DNA of 64,000 nucleotides from Sinohyriopsis cumingii (Eukaryota > Mollusca > Bivalvia > Unionida > Unionidae). Every line of letters starts with the position of its first letter. Position 1 is the stretch's first letter. The notes under the pieces were generated by a model that saw only the letters and a program-made list of their open reading frames with translations, made no database searches and had not been told where the DNA came from. This document shows positions 1 through 9,515 of this stretch, in pieces. Both the position numbers and the translations under genes were made by a program. The stretch spans positions 59,581,180 through 59,645,179 of the forward strand of contig CM068831.1 of assembly GCA_028554795.2 (NCBI GenBank), given 5' to 3'.

Positions 1-230
1 TCATTTATCCTGTATTTTAGGGTTACATGAACTAAATTTGTTTGTATATTTTTTCCATCTTTGAAACTGTGCGGTTTTTTTTGTTAAATAGATCCAATAT
101 TTGGATTATAAATACGCACACATCTTCATCATCCACTACTCATATAAATCGCCACATTAAACCATATATCTGTGTCGTCAAAACGTGTTCTGTTGTTAAT
201 CCGAAATATCCCACCCGGTTATCTTGTTAC

Positions 231-267
231 ATCTTTTCTAGAGTATTGGATAGCCCTGAAAAGGGCT
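231..267 (-). terminator. Histone-type 3' stem-loop plus downstream element
   Basis: On the minus strand positions 267-252 read AGCCCTTTTCAGGGCT, a 6-bp stem with a TTTC loop. This equals the metazoan histone consensus GGYYCUUHUHARRRCC except that the outer G-C pair is replaced by a compensatory A-U pair. About 10 nt further on is CTCTAGAAAAGA, like the U7-binding histone downstream element. It lies about 31 nt after the stop of the minus-strand gene ending at 298. Confidence 0.72.
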
Positions 268-297
268 GGGGTTTTTTTGAACTTCAGATGCACCTAT

Positions 298-751
298 CTA
301 ATGCTGGCACCTTCCTGGTCTGGCACCGCACACACATCTCCGACTCCAGTCTCCTTGCCAATTCACCCTTGTCGCTGGAATCGCATAGGCGGGTCGGGTG
401 GCTTCGCTATTCCAATCTTCTGTCTCTGGAATAGTGAATACTTCCCTTTCTCTTCTTCTATTTCTAATTCTAGGATGAATCGGCATCCTTACCTCCTGTT
501 GTGGTTGTGACTGTGGTGCAGCTACAGGCTGGGGAGATGTCCTTGCCTCAGGTGTCACCTTGCACACAGGGTTCATCATAGGGTGACACCTGATCTCTCT
601 CTTTTTTTCCTCCTCTTCTTTCATTTTTCTCTCTTCCTCCTCCTGTTCTATCCTGGCTTCTTCCACAAGGGCCGTTCAGGAGGCATCTGGCATACTCCAG
701 ATGCATCTGAAGTTCCATGAATTTAGTCAGTCTGCTGCTCATTCTACTCAT
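298..751 (-). pseudogene. Accessory charged coiled-coil protein, frameshifted
   Basis: I recognise no known family. A start at 751 opens a frame with the short N-terminus MSRMSSRLTKFMELQMHLEY. Near position 665 the reading must shift to a second frame, which carries an acidic E/K-rich coiled coil and then a Pro/Gln segment and a basic, Cys-containing tail ending at 298. The layout (short helical N-terminus, charged low-complexity middle, basic tail, histone-like stem-loop directly downstream) is shared with the genes at 1167-1550 and 17560-18108. A promoter-motif copy lies about 65 bp upstream at 814-840. This is probably an element-specific accessory gene, function unknown; the frameshift suggests decay. 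Confidence 0.5.
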
Positions 752-813
752 TTTCTAGTGTTGATCAATCAACAGGGGTAGCTAGACTGCCGAGCGATTT
801 TCAATTTTCGACG

Positions 814-840
814 AAAAGCGCGGACGTGAAGGAAAACATC
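814..840 (-). promoter_or_regulatory. Shared upstream motif (promoter candidate), copy 1
   Basis: The minus strand reads GTTTTCCTTCACGTCCGCG within this interval, about 65-90 bp upstream of the start at 751. A nearly identical block sits at 1614-1640, the same distance upstream of the gene starting at 1550, and in both cases GGCAGTCT follows 20-30 bp downstream. A looser copy is at 883-908. Conserved spacing to two paralogous genes supports a promoter or enhancer role. Confidence 0.5.
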
Positions 841-959
841 ACCCAAGACCCAAAACTTATATTACCTAGATCATCACTTAAAACGTGCGGACATGAAAGA
901 AAACATCCTCTACTTTTCTCATCTCATATTATCTACTATCCACACAGTAATGACTGGAC

Positions 960-1023
960 AAATAACATAACCAAACTATACTATCCACAAACACACACAC
1001 ACACGCACACGCACACACACACA
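960..1023. repeat. (CA)n microsatellite
   Basis: CA-rich tract preceded by an ACTATCCACA phrase. The same phrase plus CA tracts make up the minisatellite of element 3 at 57.5-59.0 kb, so this is probably element sequence and not host DNA. Confidence 0.7.
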
Positions 1024-1105
1024 TAAACATATACAATCACACCAGAAAAGAGTGAGTGTTTATATTCACACTACATACACACATTGGCAAATCGATTGTT
1101 ATTTC

Positions 1106-1139
1106 TTTTCTAGAGATTGGGATAGCCCTGAAAAGGGCT
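1106..1139 (-). terminator. Histone-type 3' stem-loop plus downstream element
   Basis: Positions 1139-1124 on the minus strand are again AGCCCTTTTCAGGGCT, followed by ATCCCAATCTCTAGAAAAG. The stem-loop is about 28 nt past the TAG at 1167-1169 of the Gln/Ser-repeat gene. Stem, loop and downstream purine element match the copy at 231-267. Confidence 0.72.
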
Positions 1140-1166
1140 GGGATTTTTGTGTGTGTGAAGTTGAAG

Positions 1167-1550
1167 CTATGGCGATCTTTTAGGTTCTAAGAATGCAACG
1201 TCCTCTGACGATAGGCTTTCTCCCAGGATAAGGTCTGCTTCTTCGGAAAGAGAAGAAGAACTCTTTGGTGTCGATACGACAGTCGACAAGGCCTCTGTCA
1301 GGTTCAGGTTGCTGCTGCTGCTGCTGCTGCTGTTGCTGTTGCTGCTCTCTCTGCTGTTTCTGAAGTCTGTCCTTCTCTGTCCATTCTTCTTTCTCCCTGT
1401 TAATTTCTTCTCTGAAGAGCTCTTCTATCAGGTCTTCATGACTTTTTACATTCTCACATTCTCTATCTCTTCTGGCTTCGGTATCAGACTGTGTCTGACC
1501 CTATGCAAATTCACGTAGGCCTCGTTTAGCTTAGCTAGTCTGGAGCACAT
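1167..1550 (-). pseudogene. Gln/Ser-repeat accessory protein, frameshifted
   Basis: Starts at 1550 (MCSRLAKLNEAYVNLHR), shifts frame near 1503 into an E/K-rich coiled-coil segment, then reaches a CAG/AGC trinucleotide tract (about 1309-1350). Read as Gln it runs to a stop at 1180; read as Ser it continues into a tail containing STPKSSSSLSEEADLIL and stops at 1167. The paralogue at 63,749-64,000 runs from the coiled coil through poly-Ser into the same tail, so the Ser frame is probably ancestral and repeat-length change broke this copy. The tail resembles STKSSSSE in the gene at 17560-18108. Function unknown. A histone-type stem-loop follows directly. Confidence 0.5.
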
Positions 1551-1613
1551 CTTCGTAGGAGGATGAGTCGACAATGAATGGTTAGACTGGAGACTGCCCC
1601 GGTTTTTAAAGTC

Positions 1614-1640
1614 AAAGCGCGGACGTGAAGGAAAACATCC
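1614..1640 (-). promoter_or_regulatory. Shared upstream motif (promoter candidate), copy 2
   Basis: Same GTTTTCCTTCACGTCCGCG block as at 814-840, 64-90 bp upstream of the start at 1550. Similarity to the copy at 59,279-59,375 continues further upstream through a GGGATAGAGAG phrase (about 1684-1695). Confidence 0.5.
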
Positions 1641-1883
1641 CTACACGGTTTTCGAGTCGGAACGTTTAATGAGTGTCATGGGAGGGATAGAGAGGTCAAA
1701 GAGAATGAATCAAGATTCCTATAGCAAAACAAACCACAAAGACATTTTTTCAAAACACAACATTTTTTTTATATTCAAAATCACTTAACACTAACAAACG
1801 AATATAACATTTTAACAATAATCAAACAATATAACATCAAACATTTTTATTTCAAATACCAAACATTTTTTTCAATTAACACA

Positions 1884-2444
1884 TTATTTTGGACAGGGCT
1901 GACAACATTGTGAATGAAATTGTGATTTCCACTGTTGGAAGTCATTAGGCCATTGATGGACACTACGTTTCCTAGCTTGAGACAAAAGATAAGCATAATG
2001 GTCACAGAACCATCGATCTACTTTCACATCGTTTCTAGAAGAAGAACGAGGATTAAAATGAGTCACTAAATGTTCTAAAGAATAGCCCAGACTGCGATGA
2101 CGCAGAAAATACATACAATATTGTCCACACACCAAGGAATCTGTGCCTTGTAATTTCACATTATTGAATCGGGTGGTCTGAGCAATTCTTCTCAAAAAGT
2201 CAATGATATCGTCTTCCAAAGGAGGCAATCCATACAAATCGAAATATTCCACACATCCTTCTTGAGGAAAGCAGACGGCTACCCAGTGGGTTCCTTGGAG
2301 ATGACTGTCGTCCGTGTTGATCATATAAGCTTGATGGTCTTGAGGTTTGCGATAAGGGAGTTCATCTTTAGCACAGACGACAGGATTCCAAGAAGCCGTG
2401 TACGAACTGTAGTTCTAAAGATAATAAAGTTCCCAGGTATCCAT
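1884..2444 (-). pseudogene. Adenain-like cysteine protease with N-terminal stop
   Basis: Maturation protease of the adenovirus/Ulp1 (C5-like) fold used by Polintons to process virion proteins. Visible motifs are GTHWVAV (catalytic His), EYFDLYGLPP (acidic residue) and DSLVCGQYCMYFL (oxyanion Gln context and catalytic Cys), in the normal order. The conserved region upstream of the first downstream Met (ending KDELPYR) is open in the same frame, and the likely start is at 2444. A TAG at 2415-2417 interrupts codon 10. The frame is also continuous with the preceding gene, so a former fusion is possible. Apart from the TAG the catalytic domain is intact. Confidence 0.82.
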
Positions 2445-2954
2445 GGTTTGTCTTGCTTTTTTCTTCACAGGTAATGATAAGTGATCAATTCGATCCTGAT
2501 TTTCTCTTGGAAAATGTCTGACAAGTAACCGTTTCTTCACTTCGTCTCCCCACTCTGATTCAGGAGAGCTTCGATGCGATGGATCTCTTGAGTGGTTAAT
2601 GGAGGACAAGCCTTTATACCACTGTTGCAACACGTCTTCTTCCGAGATGAGACTCCAAGCTTCGTCCAGATATTCGTCCAATTTTTCTTCTTGACTCAGC
2701 ATCAGACATTTGTCGTGTTGGATTTGACTGGAATGATCGTTGTGACATCCATAGCACTCTTCCTTGATTAATTCTTTCATTTTATCTGCCAGGACTGTAG
2801 CAAAACAGGAGACTAAATGGGCTTCTTGTTCTGGCCATCTCGACTTCATCATGATAACTTCTTCGTCTTTGTCGTGGGATTCTTCTTCCACGGTCTCCTC
2901 ACATTCCATGTCTAGAGTTTCTCCACTAGGTAAAGAGGGATAACAGTCTTCCAT
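2415..2954 (-). CDS. Conserved Maverick protein with CYGC motif
   Basis: 179 residues, function unknown. The N-terminal third is acidic; the centre carries CYGCHNDHSSQIQHDKCL, a Cys/His cluster that could bind metal and that I recognise as recurrent in invertebrate Maverick proteins next to the protease. The C-terminus is basic. It lies 5 bp downstream of the MCP gene and runs in the same frame into the protease, ending at the TAG that also splits the protease N-terminus. It is probably expressed with the structural genes. Confidence 0.6.
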   Translation of the reverse strand: MEDCYPSLPSGETLDMECEETVEEESHDKDEEVIMMKSRWPEQEAHLVSCFATVLADKMKELIKEECYGCHNDHSSQIQHDKCLMLSQEEKLDEYLDEAWSLISEEDVLQQWYKGLSSINHSRDPSHRSSPESEWGDEVKKRLLVRHFPRENQDRIDHLSLPVKKKARQTMDTWELYYL

Positions 2955-2959
2955 GGTTT

Positions 2960-4163
2960 CTAATAATCTAGAATGACTTCTCTTAAACTGTTGATTTCTA
3001 TCGTATTATCAAATTCTGCATACAGGAGGACGTTCACCGTCTCAGTTAGAGCTTCTGCAAACTGAAGTTCCACACGAATGTGGCCGGATTTTATAGGGTG
3101 GAAATGTCCCTCGTCGCTACCTTGGTCTGGAGTGAAATCAAAAGCCCACAAAGCATAGCCTCCTGCATAATCTTCGTACGTAATGTCATGACTGGTGTTG
3201 GTCCCTAACTGTCCAGTGGCTTCGTACAGGGACAAGTACGACCTCAAGTAATTCTGCTTGTCAAATTCAGGTTCGAAAGGTCGGGTACACAAGGTCTTGC
3301 CATTGCGACTGACTTCAATCTTTGACACTTTGTAATGTTTAAACTCAAAAGGATTTTGAATGTGGACTCTGTTGAAGGCTCTATTCTCGACCATACCAAG
3401 AATTAAACGTTTGGGTAACTGCCCTTGGAGTAGATGATCTTCGATCATGGATCGCTGTCCAGCGGATATGGTGAAGGTTTTCACTTCCACGCGTCGTATG
3501 GGATACTTGGCGGTCGTTCTGCTTAACGTGTGACTGATGTCGTTTCCCACTTTAGGTAACACTTCCACACGTCGTACGTAGAGTCTGGCTTCTTGTATGA
3601 TGGTTTTGTAATTGTCACTATCAGCCACTAAATGGAAAACGGCACTGCTACGATTCAGTCTCAGACGAACATTCACCCCGTTCAGCAAATACTTTTCTTG
3701 CAACCACATGTCCAAATGCAAACGATCCATCAGTTCTAAACTCTGTCCATTTTTTATTTTGTCTCTTCGTTCTACAAATCCCTCGTTGTGTGTTTTGGTT
3801 GTATCAATTTCGGTTTCGTCAAACTGGCCTGCATCGTCAGCTTCCCAAGAGATTTTCCAGGTACGCTTGATAAGGGTAAGTATCCATGCTGCTACTGACT
3901 AGTTTGTTATTCAAGTAGAAGTCCACTCCGCTAAACAAGGAATGCATGAAATTGTTGACGGGAGCTACTTGCTCGTCATCTATATCACCTCCTGTTTTAT
4001 CTAGAACTTTGATTTTCAGGTACAAGTAACTGCTGTTCAGATCGATGTAATCTTCGGGCTGCTCTTTGATTTCAAACTCGATGGGAGCGGAATCCGTCAA
4101 AGAGGAGACAGGGTGAAATTCCACCCATTGGGATTCTTGCATGGTCATCATGGTGGGTGGCAT
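2960..4163 (-). pseudogene. Double-jelly-roll major capsid protein, one frameshift
   Basis: Hexon-like MCP of the Polinton type (often annotated in animals as F54H12.2-like). The N-terminal frame (4163-3837) contains ESQWVEFHPVSSL and a jelly-roll opening with IDLNSSYLYLKIKV and VDFYLNNKLV. The second frame is open from about 3850 to 2960, with LHLDMWLQEKYLLNGV, the central PFEFKHYKVSKIEVSRNGK and the C-terminal jelly-roll strands. A frameshift near 3840-3860 separates them. At about 400 codons it is shorter than typical MCPs (450-600), so an internal deletion may accompany the shift. It sits between the pVI-like and CYGC genes, the usual Maverick order. Confidence 0.85.
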
Positions 4164-4254
4164 GGCAAACAGATCCAGTTCCTACTTGGAACAGACGCAA
4201 GACTCTCGGTGCATCATTTTTTCTGTTTCTCAATACTTTAATAATCGAAAACGT

Positions 4255-4677
4255 CTAAGTCTCGAACGTTTTTATTTTTGTCTTTCTAGCTTTAGAAGTG
4301 TGAAGTCTGGTGAAAGGGTGTTTTCTTCGTCGTCTTTTTCTGCCTTGTCCTTGCTGTGGCTTCAGGGAAGTAGGAATGCCTGACTCAGTAGCGTGCAGGG
4401 CATTTATAGGTGTTTCTCGTCGGCCTAAAAGGTATTTGCCTGTTTTCAGCAAGACATTTTTGCCTGCCCTCAAGAAGGCTTCTTTAGGGTTTTGTTTGTC
4501 GATGATGACATTATGGAGAAATTCTTTGCCGTGTGTCAATGCCGCATCTTTCAAGGCGTGCAATCCGCGTGTCACCATCGGTTTCAACAGGGGGGCCACC
4601 GAACGAAAAGCTGATTTTAGCATATCTCCTAAACCGTGTCCACGCTGTCGAGCAACCCCTCGGTACACTGGATACAT
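4255..4677 (-). CDS. pVI-like minor capsid/cement protein
   Basis: 140 residues. The N-terminus MYPVYRGVARQRGHGLGDML followed by an amphipathic helix (FRSVAPLLKPMVTRGLHALK) is the pattern of Maverick proteins compared with adenovirus protein VI, which lines the capsid interior. The C-terminus is strongly basic (RKRRRRKH). The ATG lies 4 bp after the penton stop and the MCP follows downstream, so co-expression is likely. The reading frame is intact. Assignment rests on motif, size and synteny. Confidence 0.68.
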   Translation of the reverse strand: MYPVYRGVARQRGHGLGDMLKSAFRSVAPLLKPMVTRGLHALKDAALTHGKEFLHNVIIDKQNPKEAFLRAGKNVLLKTGKYLLGRRETPINALHATESGIPTSLKPQQGQGRKRRRRKHPFTRLHTSKARKTKIKTFET

Positions 4678-4680
4678 GAC

Positions 4681-5610
4681 TTACGGGTCGTGAGAGAACC
4701 GTTTTCGAAAATGGAGTTTCACGGTGACTTTTCCTTTGGTGAATGGAATATTTTGTCCCAGATCTCCTTTTATAGTAATGTTGACCGTGTCCAAATACGA
4801 CTTGCTGACAGGCAAATAATGAGGATGTACAAATTCGCGGTGGACGTGATAAGTGTTTCCACCTTCCTCGTCAGCGAGGGTGACAGACTCCACTTTGAAA
4901 GGAATGACACGCAGTAACGGTACGGAGGTGTGTCCCACCACGTTGTACTCCACCACATCGGAGTACACAAAGATCAAATTCAGTCCTTGGTTCAGTTCTA
5001 CCAGGGAATGAAATAACTTGGTAAAAGAATCGTTGTCGGAAATGACCGGCAATTCGTTTTTCTTGATCATGGCCATTCTTATGTCCATGTCCCCGCCCAA
5101 CATGTCAACCAATTCAGGACAAAATAAAATGGACATGATTTTATCCCCGTCAAATTTCATCAGGAAGCGACAAGCTACTTTGTGGTACTCCAGGGTGACA
5201 GTTTTTCTGACATTTTCCAAAGCTTTCAGAAATACAACGTTAAATCTGGAGGTAATGGTGCTGACCAAATGTTGTCCACTAAAATAATAGCCTGGGGGAA
5301 TGATCAAGCGATAGGTCGTTTTCTGAGTTTGTGAGTTATAGATTTTATTATCATATTTGACGTTGGTATTCAAGTACTGTTGCATTTACTCGTCATGAAC
5401 TTCGACCGTAAAATCATTTTGATTGGGAAGGACATTGAGGACTTGGGTCGGGTGAATGATTTCTACCAAAGCCACTTCCCAATGGGTTTCGTGATCTAAT
5501 TGGATGGCCTGAGGTAATTTGGCCGTGTAACAGCACAACGTGTTCTTGGGAAACACCTCCATGGAACTGTCACTAGGTAAGGTTAAGTAAAATTGGTTAG
5601 TGTGACTCAT
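4681..5610 (-). pseudogene. Penton (minor capsid) protein split by in-frame TAA
   Basis: Single-jelly-roll penton of Polintons. The first part (5610-5386) has the family's opening, YTAKLPQAIQLDHETHWEVA followed by LVEIIHP. The second part (5385-4681) continues in the same frame with PPGYYFSGQHLVSTI and ends in a beta-rich C-terminus. A TAA at 5386-5388 is followed at once by ATG, so translation could in principle restart, but family proteins are continuous here and I call it a nonsense mutation. The start overlaps the stop of the upstream membrane-protein gene (ATGA), indicating tight coupling. Confidence 0.8.
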
Positions 5611-6014
5611 AATCCCAGAGTTCTGTGGCTGTCCGAGGGGTTACTAGAAGTCAGAGGCGTGTCTCCGCTCAAAATGGGATTGTTGTTATTGGAGTGGTGA
5701 CTGGCACTGACACTGCACACAAGGTTCCGGTTTTTCCCGTTCGAGGTCAATTTCAGGGAGGGATTAGGAAGCAGGTAACCGATGCAACTGCTTAATAAAA
5801 TGGTCCACAATTGTTTGTCTCCTTGTTGCAAACTCAAATTGGCGATGGCTGCACCGATGACACAATACACCACGAAGATTTGGCAGAAAAAGACGATTTG
5901 CGTTTTAGGCACACGTTCTCCACACCACACCCACAAGGGTTGTTTTTGTAAATCTTGCAGAGAAGAACTGGGTGAAGGAGTGGTCTACGTATCTGCGTCT
6001 GTGTGAAAGGGCAT
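5607..6014 (-). pseudogene. Conserved Maverick membrane protein, in-frame TAG
   Basis: From the ATG at 6014 the frame is interrupted by TAG after eight codons and then open to 5607. The open part (5936-5607) has a hydrophobic segment VFFCQIFVVYCVIGAAIANL and a second one around LWTILLSSCIGYLLPNPSLK, giving two predicted membrane spans. Similar small membrane proteins lie upstream of the penton in other Mavericks. Role unknown, possibly virion membrane association or entry. The stop overlaps the penton start. Confidence 0.62.
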
Positions 6015-6019
6015 GATGG

Positions 6020-7157
6020 TCACTTCTTTTTATAGTCGATGACTTGCGAAGCGTCGATCCAAAAATCAAAACTAGGTGGATATCCTTTCCAACGTACTTT
6101 GACTTCTTTGACACGTCGTTTGCCTACTTTACGGGTTCTGCGTTCGAGAATGCTCTCGATGTCGTACACGTCGTCTTCTTTTTTGGTGACACGTTGTAAC
6201 TCGGGCAAATAAAACGTTCTTTTGAGCACTTCTCCGTTTATGTCTTCTAATTTATAAACGGCAGGATCACGGCCATGCACTCGTCCAGTGACACGAAACA
6301 ATTCGGTAGTCCATTTAGGTAAGTAACCTTTGTCGAAAGTACGTTTGGTTTTGCCAATGCGTACCCAATCTCCGACGGTCAACACTCCACTTTTCTTGGG
6401 GACAGCTCTCGTCGGGACGTACCAAACAGGCGATCAGACACCAGCACTTCATGCACGGGAGTCACCTCTTGCGGGGCACGTCTAATGCTTCGATGGTAAG
6501 ATTGGTTGTACGCTTGCACCAGGTGCGGTAAGATGTCCATGTACTTCAGAGTGTGGTGATGCGTAAAATATTTCCACATGCATTCTTTCAAAGTGCGTTG
6601 AAAACGTTAAGCGATGCTGGCTTTGGTTTCAGGATTCTCGGTGGTAAAAAAGTGAATGTCACGTTTCTTTAATTCTTTTTGGAAAGCTTGGTTCAGAAAT
6701 TTGGTGCCTTTGTCAGTTTGCCATCGAAGAGGGGGACGACCGCTTTTTTCAACACCCGTTGCAGGGCTCGCACTAACTCACTGCTTGATTTGGAAGTCAA
6801 GGGCACGACCCAGGCAAATTTGGAAAAGACGTCGATGACACAAAACAAATATTTGTAGCCGCGATTGTAGCTGGCCAAATGAGAGACATCGGCTAAATCG
6901 GCTTGCCATTGATGATCGATGCCTTCCACTCGGGTGCAACTTCTGGAAAACTTGCGTCGAATGGGTTTGTGTAAAATGTCGGTAGCTTGTTCTTGTAACC
7001 ATCGTTGCACTTGAGGTAAACGGAGACTTTTCAGTCGAGTTTTGGTAGCACGATACAATTTTTGAACTCCTGCGTAACCTGCAGGATGGGAGGAATCGTA
7101 GTAAATGCTGGCTAACACTTTTTCCATTTTTTGTTTGTTTGCTAATAAGGCACCCAC
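6020..7157 (-). pseudogene. Retroviral-type integrase with chromodomain, broken
   Basis: Integrase of the rve/DDE superfamily that inserts Polinton DNA. The first frame (7157-6693) has the N-terminal region and core with WQADLADVSHL (first Asp); the next frame holds TDKGTKF (second Asp). The catalytic Glu, expected just before RFQRTLK, is replaced by TAA at about 6607. The last frame (6385-6020) has an SH3-like VGDWVRIGKTK domain and a chromodomain ending VRWKGYPPSFDFWIDASQV. Two frameshifts plus the stop make it inactive. It lies between the coiled-coil gene and the membrane-protein gene. Confidence 0.88.
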
Positions 7158-7738
7158 TCTTGGAGGATGCTACTCTTTTTCTCTTGGGGTATTTTCTTGG
7201 ATTGCAATGCTTTGCGTGTGCGACCAGCGATAGGTGTCGAGGAGGAGAATGTCTGAACAGGGGATATCTTTTCTTGTTTCACTTCTGTCTTCACCTTCTT
7301 TTTCCCTTCTGATGAAGAAGGGGTGGTCATCATCTTTTTAATCCATCCAATTCTGGAGGTAGGTGGTGTTGTTAACTTGCGTACTTTTTCTGGTGGAGTT
7401 TGAAACCCTTCCTCTTCTTCTTCTCCTTTTTCTGTCTTGGCCACTGGTAGTAGTAGTGGTGGTAGTGGTGATGGTGCTGGACTTTTCATCAAGGTCTTAA
7501 AATCTTTCAGAGTGGGTAAAGCTGTTTGGTCTGAGGCTTTCTGGTGAAAGAGTTGCAGTCGTTGCAAGAGTTGACCGTACTTTTGCAATTTTTCTGTTTC
7601 GGACAAATCTTGGCGATCCATCAAGGACTGCAATTCGTGTTGTAACTGGGACATCTCGCTCAAATTGGGATTGGGAGGTAAATGCGGGGTGCGTTGTTCT
7701 TGCCAACGATGGTATTCCATCCATCGTTTGTAAGGCAC
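7142..7738 (-). CDS. Conserved Maverick coiled-coil protein
   Basis: About 198 residues with no start ATG at the apparent N-terminus: the frame is open upstream of VPYKRWMEYHRWQEQ to a TAA near 7750, and the first internal ATG is near 7720. The middle has a helical segment LSETEKLQKYGQLLQRLQLF that I recognise from Maverick proteins next to integrase. The rest is Pro/Ser/Lys-rich and disordered, with acidic (GEEEEEG) and basic blocks. Function unknown. It overlaps the integrase start by 16 bp. Loss of the start codon is possible. Confidence 0.55.
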   Translation of the reverse strand: MPYKRWMEYHRWQEQRTPHLPPNPNLSEMSQLQHELQSLMDRQDLSETEKLQKYGQLLQRLQLFHQKASDQTALPTLKDFKTLMKSPAPSPLPPLLLPVAKTEKGEEEEEGFQTPPEKVRKLTTPPTSRIGWIKKMMTTPSSSEGKKKVKTEVKQEKISPVQTFSSSTPIAGRTRKALQSKKIPQEKKSSILQEWVPY

Positions 7739-7810
7739 TAAAGCTAGTTATCGTCCTTCCATGGGTTGTCAAGGGTCAATTCTGAGATTTTGGGACTTCA
7801 GAGGTCCCTT

Positions 7811-8236
7811 TTATCTTGCTCCCACCAGTCCTTCCAACACGGATCCCAAAACTTTTTTCAGCAATGGGCCTAATAAGAGGAGTAAAATTCCTCCACGTTG
7901 GACCAACATCTTCTTCTTTTGACGAAGGGTGATTTTCTTTTGAACCATTTGGCGAAGAACGTGACGATGTTTGCCTAAGCATTGTTTCTGGTGTTTGGAC
8001 AAAGGGATCGTGCCTTTCAACACGTTCAAACAACATTCACACACGGTATCGATGACCTCTTTGGACGCCGTTTGAATGAATTTTTTTCGCAGGGGTGGAG
8101 AAGCTTTGGACAGGACAGATAACATGTCTCCATGTTTGACTAAACGTGGAGGCAGTCCTTTCCTTTTCTTTCCTTGGGGTTTAGAGGAGGAATGTTTGCT
8201 GGAGGTTGACATCTTTGCTTGTGGGTTCCGGGACAT
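7811..8236 (-). CDS. Conserved Maverick protein with QRGG-hydrophobic tail (pX-like?)
   Basis: 141 residues, intact. Basic N-terminus, a central segment FIQTASKEVIDTVCECCLNV, a Lys-rich helix and a C-terminal VQRGGILLLLLGPLLKKVL tail. This arrangement is widespread in invertebrate Mavericks between the core and coiled-coil genes and has been compared with adenovirus core or membrane-lytic proteins; its role is unproven. The start is the ATG at 8236, with an alternative at 8212. A GATAAAAG TATA-like box lies 40-52 bp upstream (8276-8288). Confidence 0.6.
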   Translation of the reverse strand: MSRNPQAKMSTSSKHSSSKPQGKKRKGLPPRLVKHGDMLSVLSKASPPLRKKFIQTASKEVIDTVCECCLNVLKGTIPLSKHQKQCLGKHRHVLRQMVQKKITLRQKKKMLVQRGGILLLLLGPLLKKVLGSVLEGLVGAR

Positions 8237-8295
8237 TCACCAAACATACACTAACGTCGATGACTTAACACACGCCCTTTTATCTTTTTTGGGGA

Positions 8296-8484
8296 CTATC
8301 GCTTTGTCATAAAGGTGACAATGTTTTTTCCAAAATCGCCAAGGAATCCTCCCCTTTGTTGACGCCTCTTTTTCTTGGAACGATTGTGTCTTTTCTTAGG
8401 GTAACGTCGATGCTTGGCTAAGCGCTTTGTCGGATGACGAGTCTGCCTTTCTGTCTTTCTGTTTTGACTTCTTGGAGGTGACAT
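8296..8484 (-). CDS. Small arginine/lysine-rich core protein
   Basis: About 62 residues from ATG 8484 (MSPPRSQNRK), almost entirely Arg/Lys/Gln until a C-terminal GGFLGDFGKNIVTFM segment. Size, charge and place among virion genes fit a condensed-DNA core protein like adenovirus mu/VII. A strong TATATAAAAGG box is at 8523-8537 on the minus strand, about 45 bp upstream of this start, which is why I reject the longer non-ATG start at 8499. Confidence 0.5.
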   Translation of the reverse strand: MSPPRSQNRKTERQTRHPTKRLAKHRRYPKKRHNRSKKKRRQQRGGFLGDFGKNIVTFMTKR

Positions 8485-8522
8485 CTTTTGGAAGTTCACT
8501 GATACCCCTACTTAGTCACAGA

Positions 8523-8537
8523 CCTTTTATATATTGG
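8523..8537 (-). promoter_or_regulatory. TATA box of the small basic gene
   Basis: Minus strand reads AATATATAAAAGG about 45 bp before the ATG at 8484. Comparable boxes precede many element 1 genes. Confidence 0.55.
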
Positions 8538-8559
8538 AACGCGTCGCCACTGATTGTCT

Positions 8560-9478
8560 TTACGTCATATCAACTTGAGAACAGGCATGACACAACGGAC
8601 TAAATCGAGCCAGTTCTTGCTTGGACAAATCCAGTAAACTTTGTAACATACCGGATCCCTCTTGGACTTTGATTTTGGGAGCAGGTATTTTGTGAGCAGC
8701 GGCCACTGCTGCTAAATTGGAAGGTCCTGCCACTGGGGAAGTTCTTGGGGTCATCAACGGAGCAGTTCTTGGTGTGATCAACGTCTCCAAGTACTTTTCA
8801 GTTCTTGGTGTCATCAACGGAGAAGTGGATGAACCTGAGGCTACCGGAGGCGCGGTCACCGCCGTGGCAGGTCGTGGTTTGCGAGTGTAAGGTTGCGTCC
8901 TGGCCGAAGTGCCTCTCTTGCGACTAGTTTTCTGTGGGCTTGTCTTTTTCTGGGGACTTTTTCTCTGTTTCTTTTCTGGGAGCTTTTCTTTTTCCGGGGT
9001 GGTGACCGGTAAGAGGAGGGTCCCGCCACTGGAGAAGTTCTTGGAGACACGGGTCTCCTTGGGGACCTGGTCTTGACACCGTGGCTCTTTTTCTTCTTCT
9101 TGGAGCTTCGGTTGACTTTTTTCTTGGGGAGAACTTTGGGAGCATTAGGATCCCATCTTAAGAGAGAGCGAATGATGACGCCTCCTAGAGTACCGCTCCC
9201 TCCAGGTTTCAAAATGATTTGTTTTTTGGTTTGAGTGTGGATGCGGGGATGGGCAGGTGGGTCAAAGCAACTTTGTTTCGATTAAAAAAGCGTTTGGTTT
9301 GATGAGGAATCTGAATGATCCCTATCAGTAATTGACGTGCTCTCACCGTGAACCATCGTAAGACTTCTTTGAGACTAGCTTCTAAGACATCAGCCCGTAT
9401 TTGTGGATTTTTTTCTCGACTGATGCCATACAAGGCACGAATCAATTTGACGGGAAGATGCGACTGAAGGGACGTCAT
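8560..9478 (-). pseudogene. Basic Pro/Lys-rich core-like protein, multiple frameshifts
   Basis: From ATG 9478 (MTSLQSHLPVKLIRALYGIS) a helical N-terminal domain runs to about 9209. An overlapping frame continues with GGSGTLGGVIIRSLLRW, then a Lys-rich region (KKKVNRSSKKKKK) with repeats of PRTSPVAGPS, and a third frame ends in KIPAPKIKVQEGSGMLQSL and a C-terminal helix at 8560. The later frames lack their own ATGs and each is open across the junction, so I read this as one gene with at least two frameshifts (near 9270 and 8940). Composition suggests a DNA-binding core protein. Separate genes remain possible. Confidence 0.42.
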
Positions 9479-9515
9479 ATTCAAACTGTGTGAGACAGAA
9501 GAAAAGTGTCTGAGT

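Noticed and set aside
1309..1518. Plus-strand poly-Leu reading frame
   Set aside because: It is the complement of the CAG/AGC tract of the minus-strand Gln/Ser-repeat gene.
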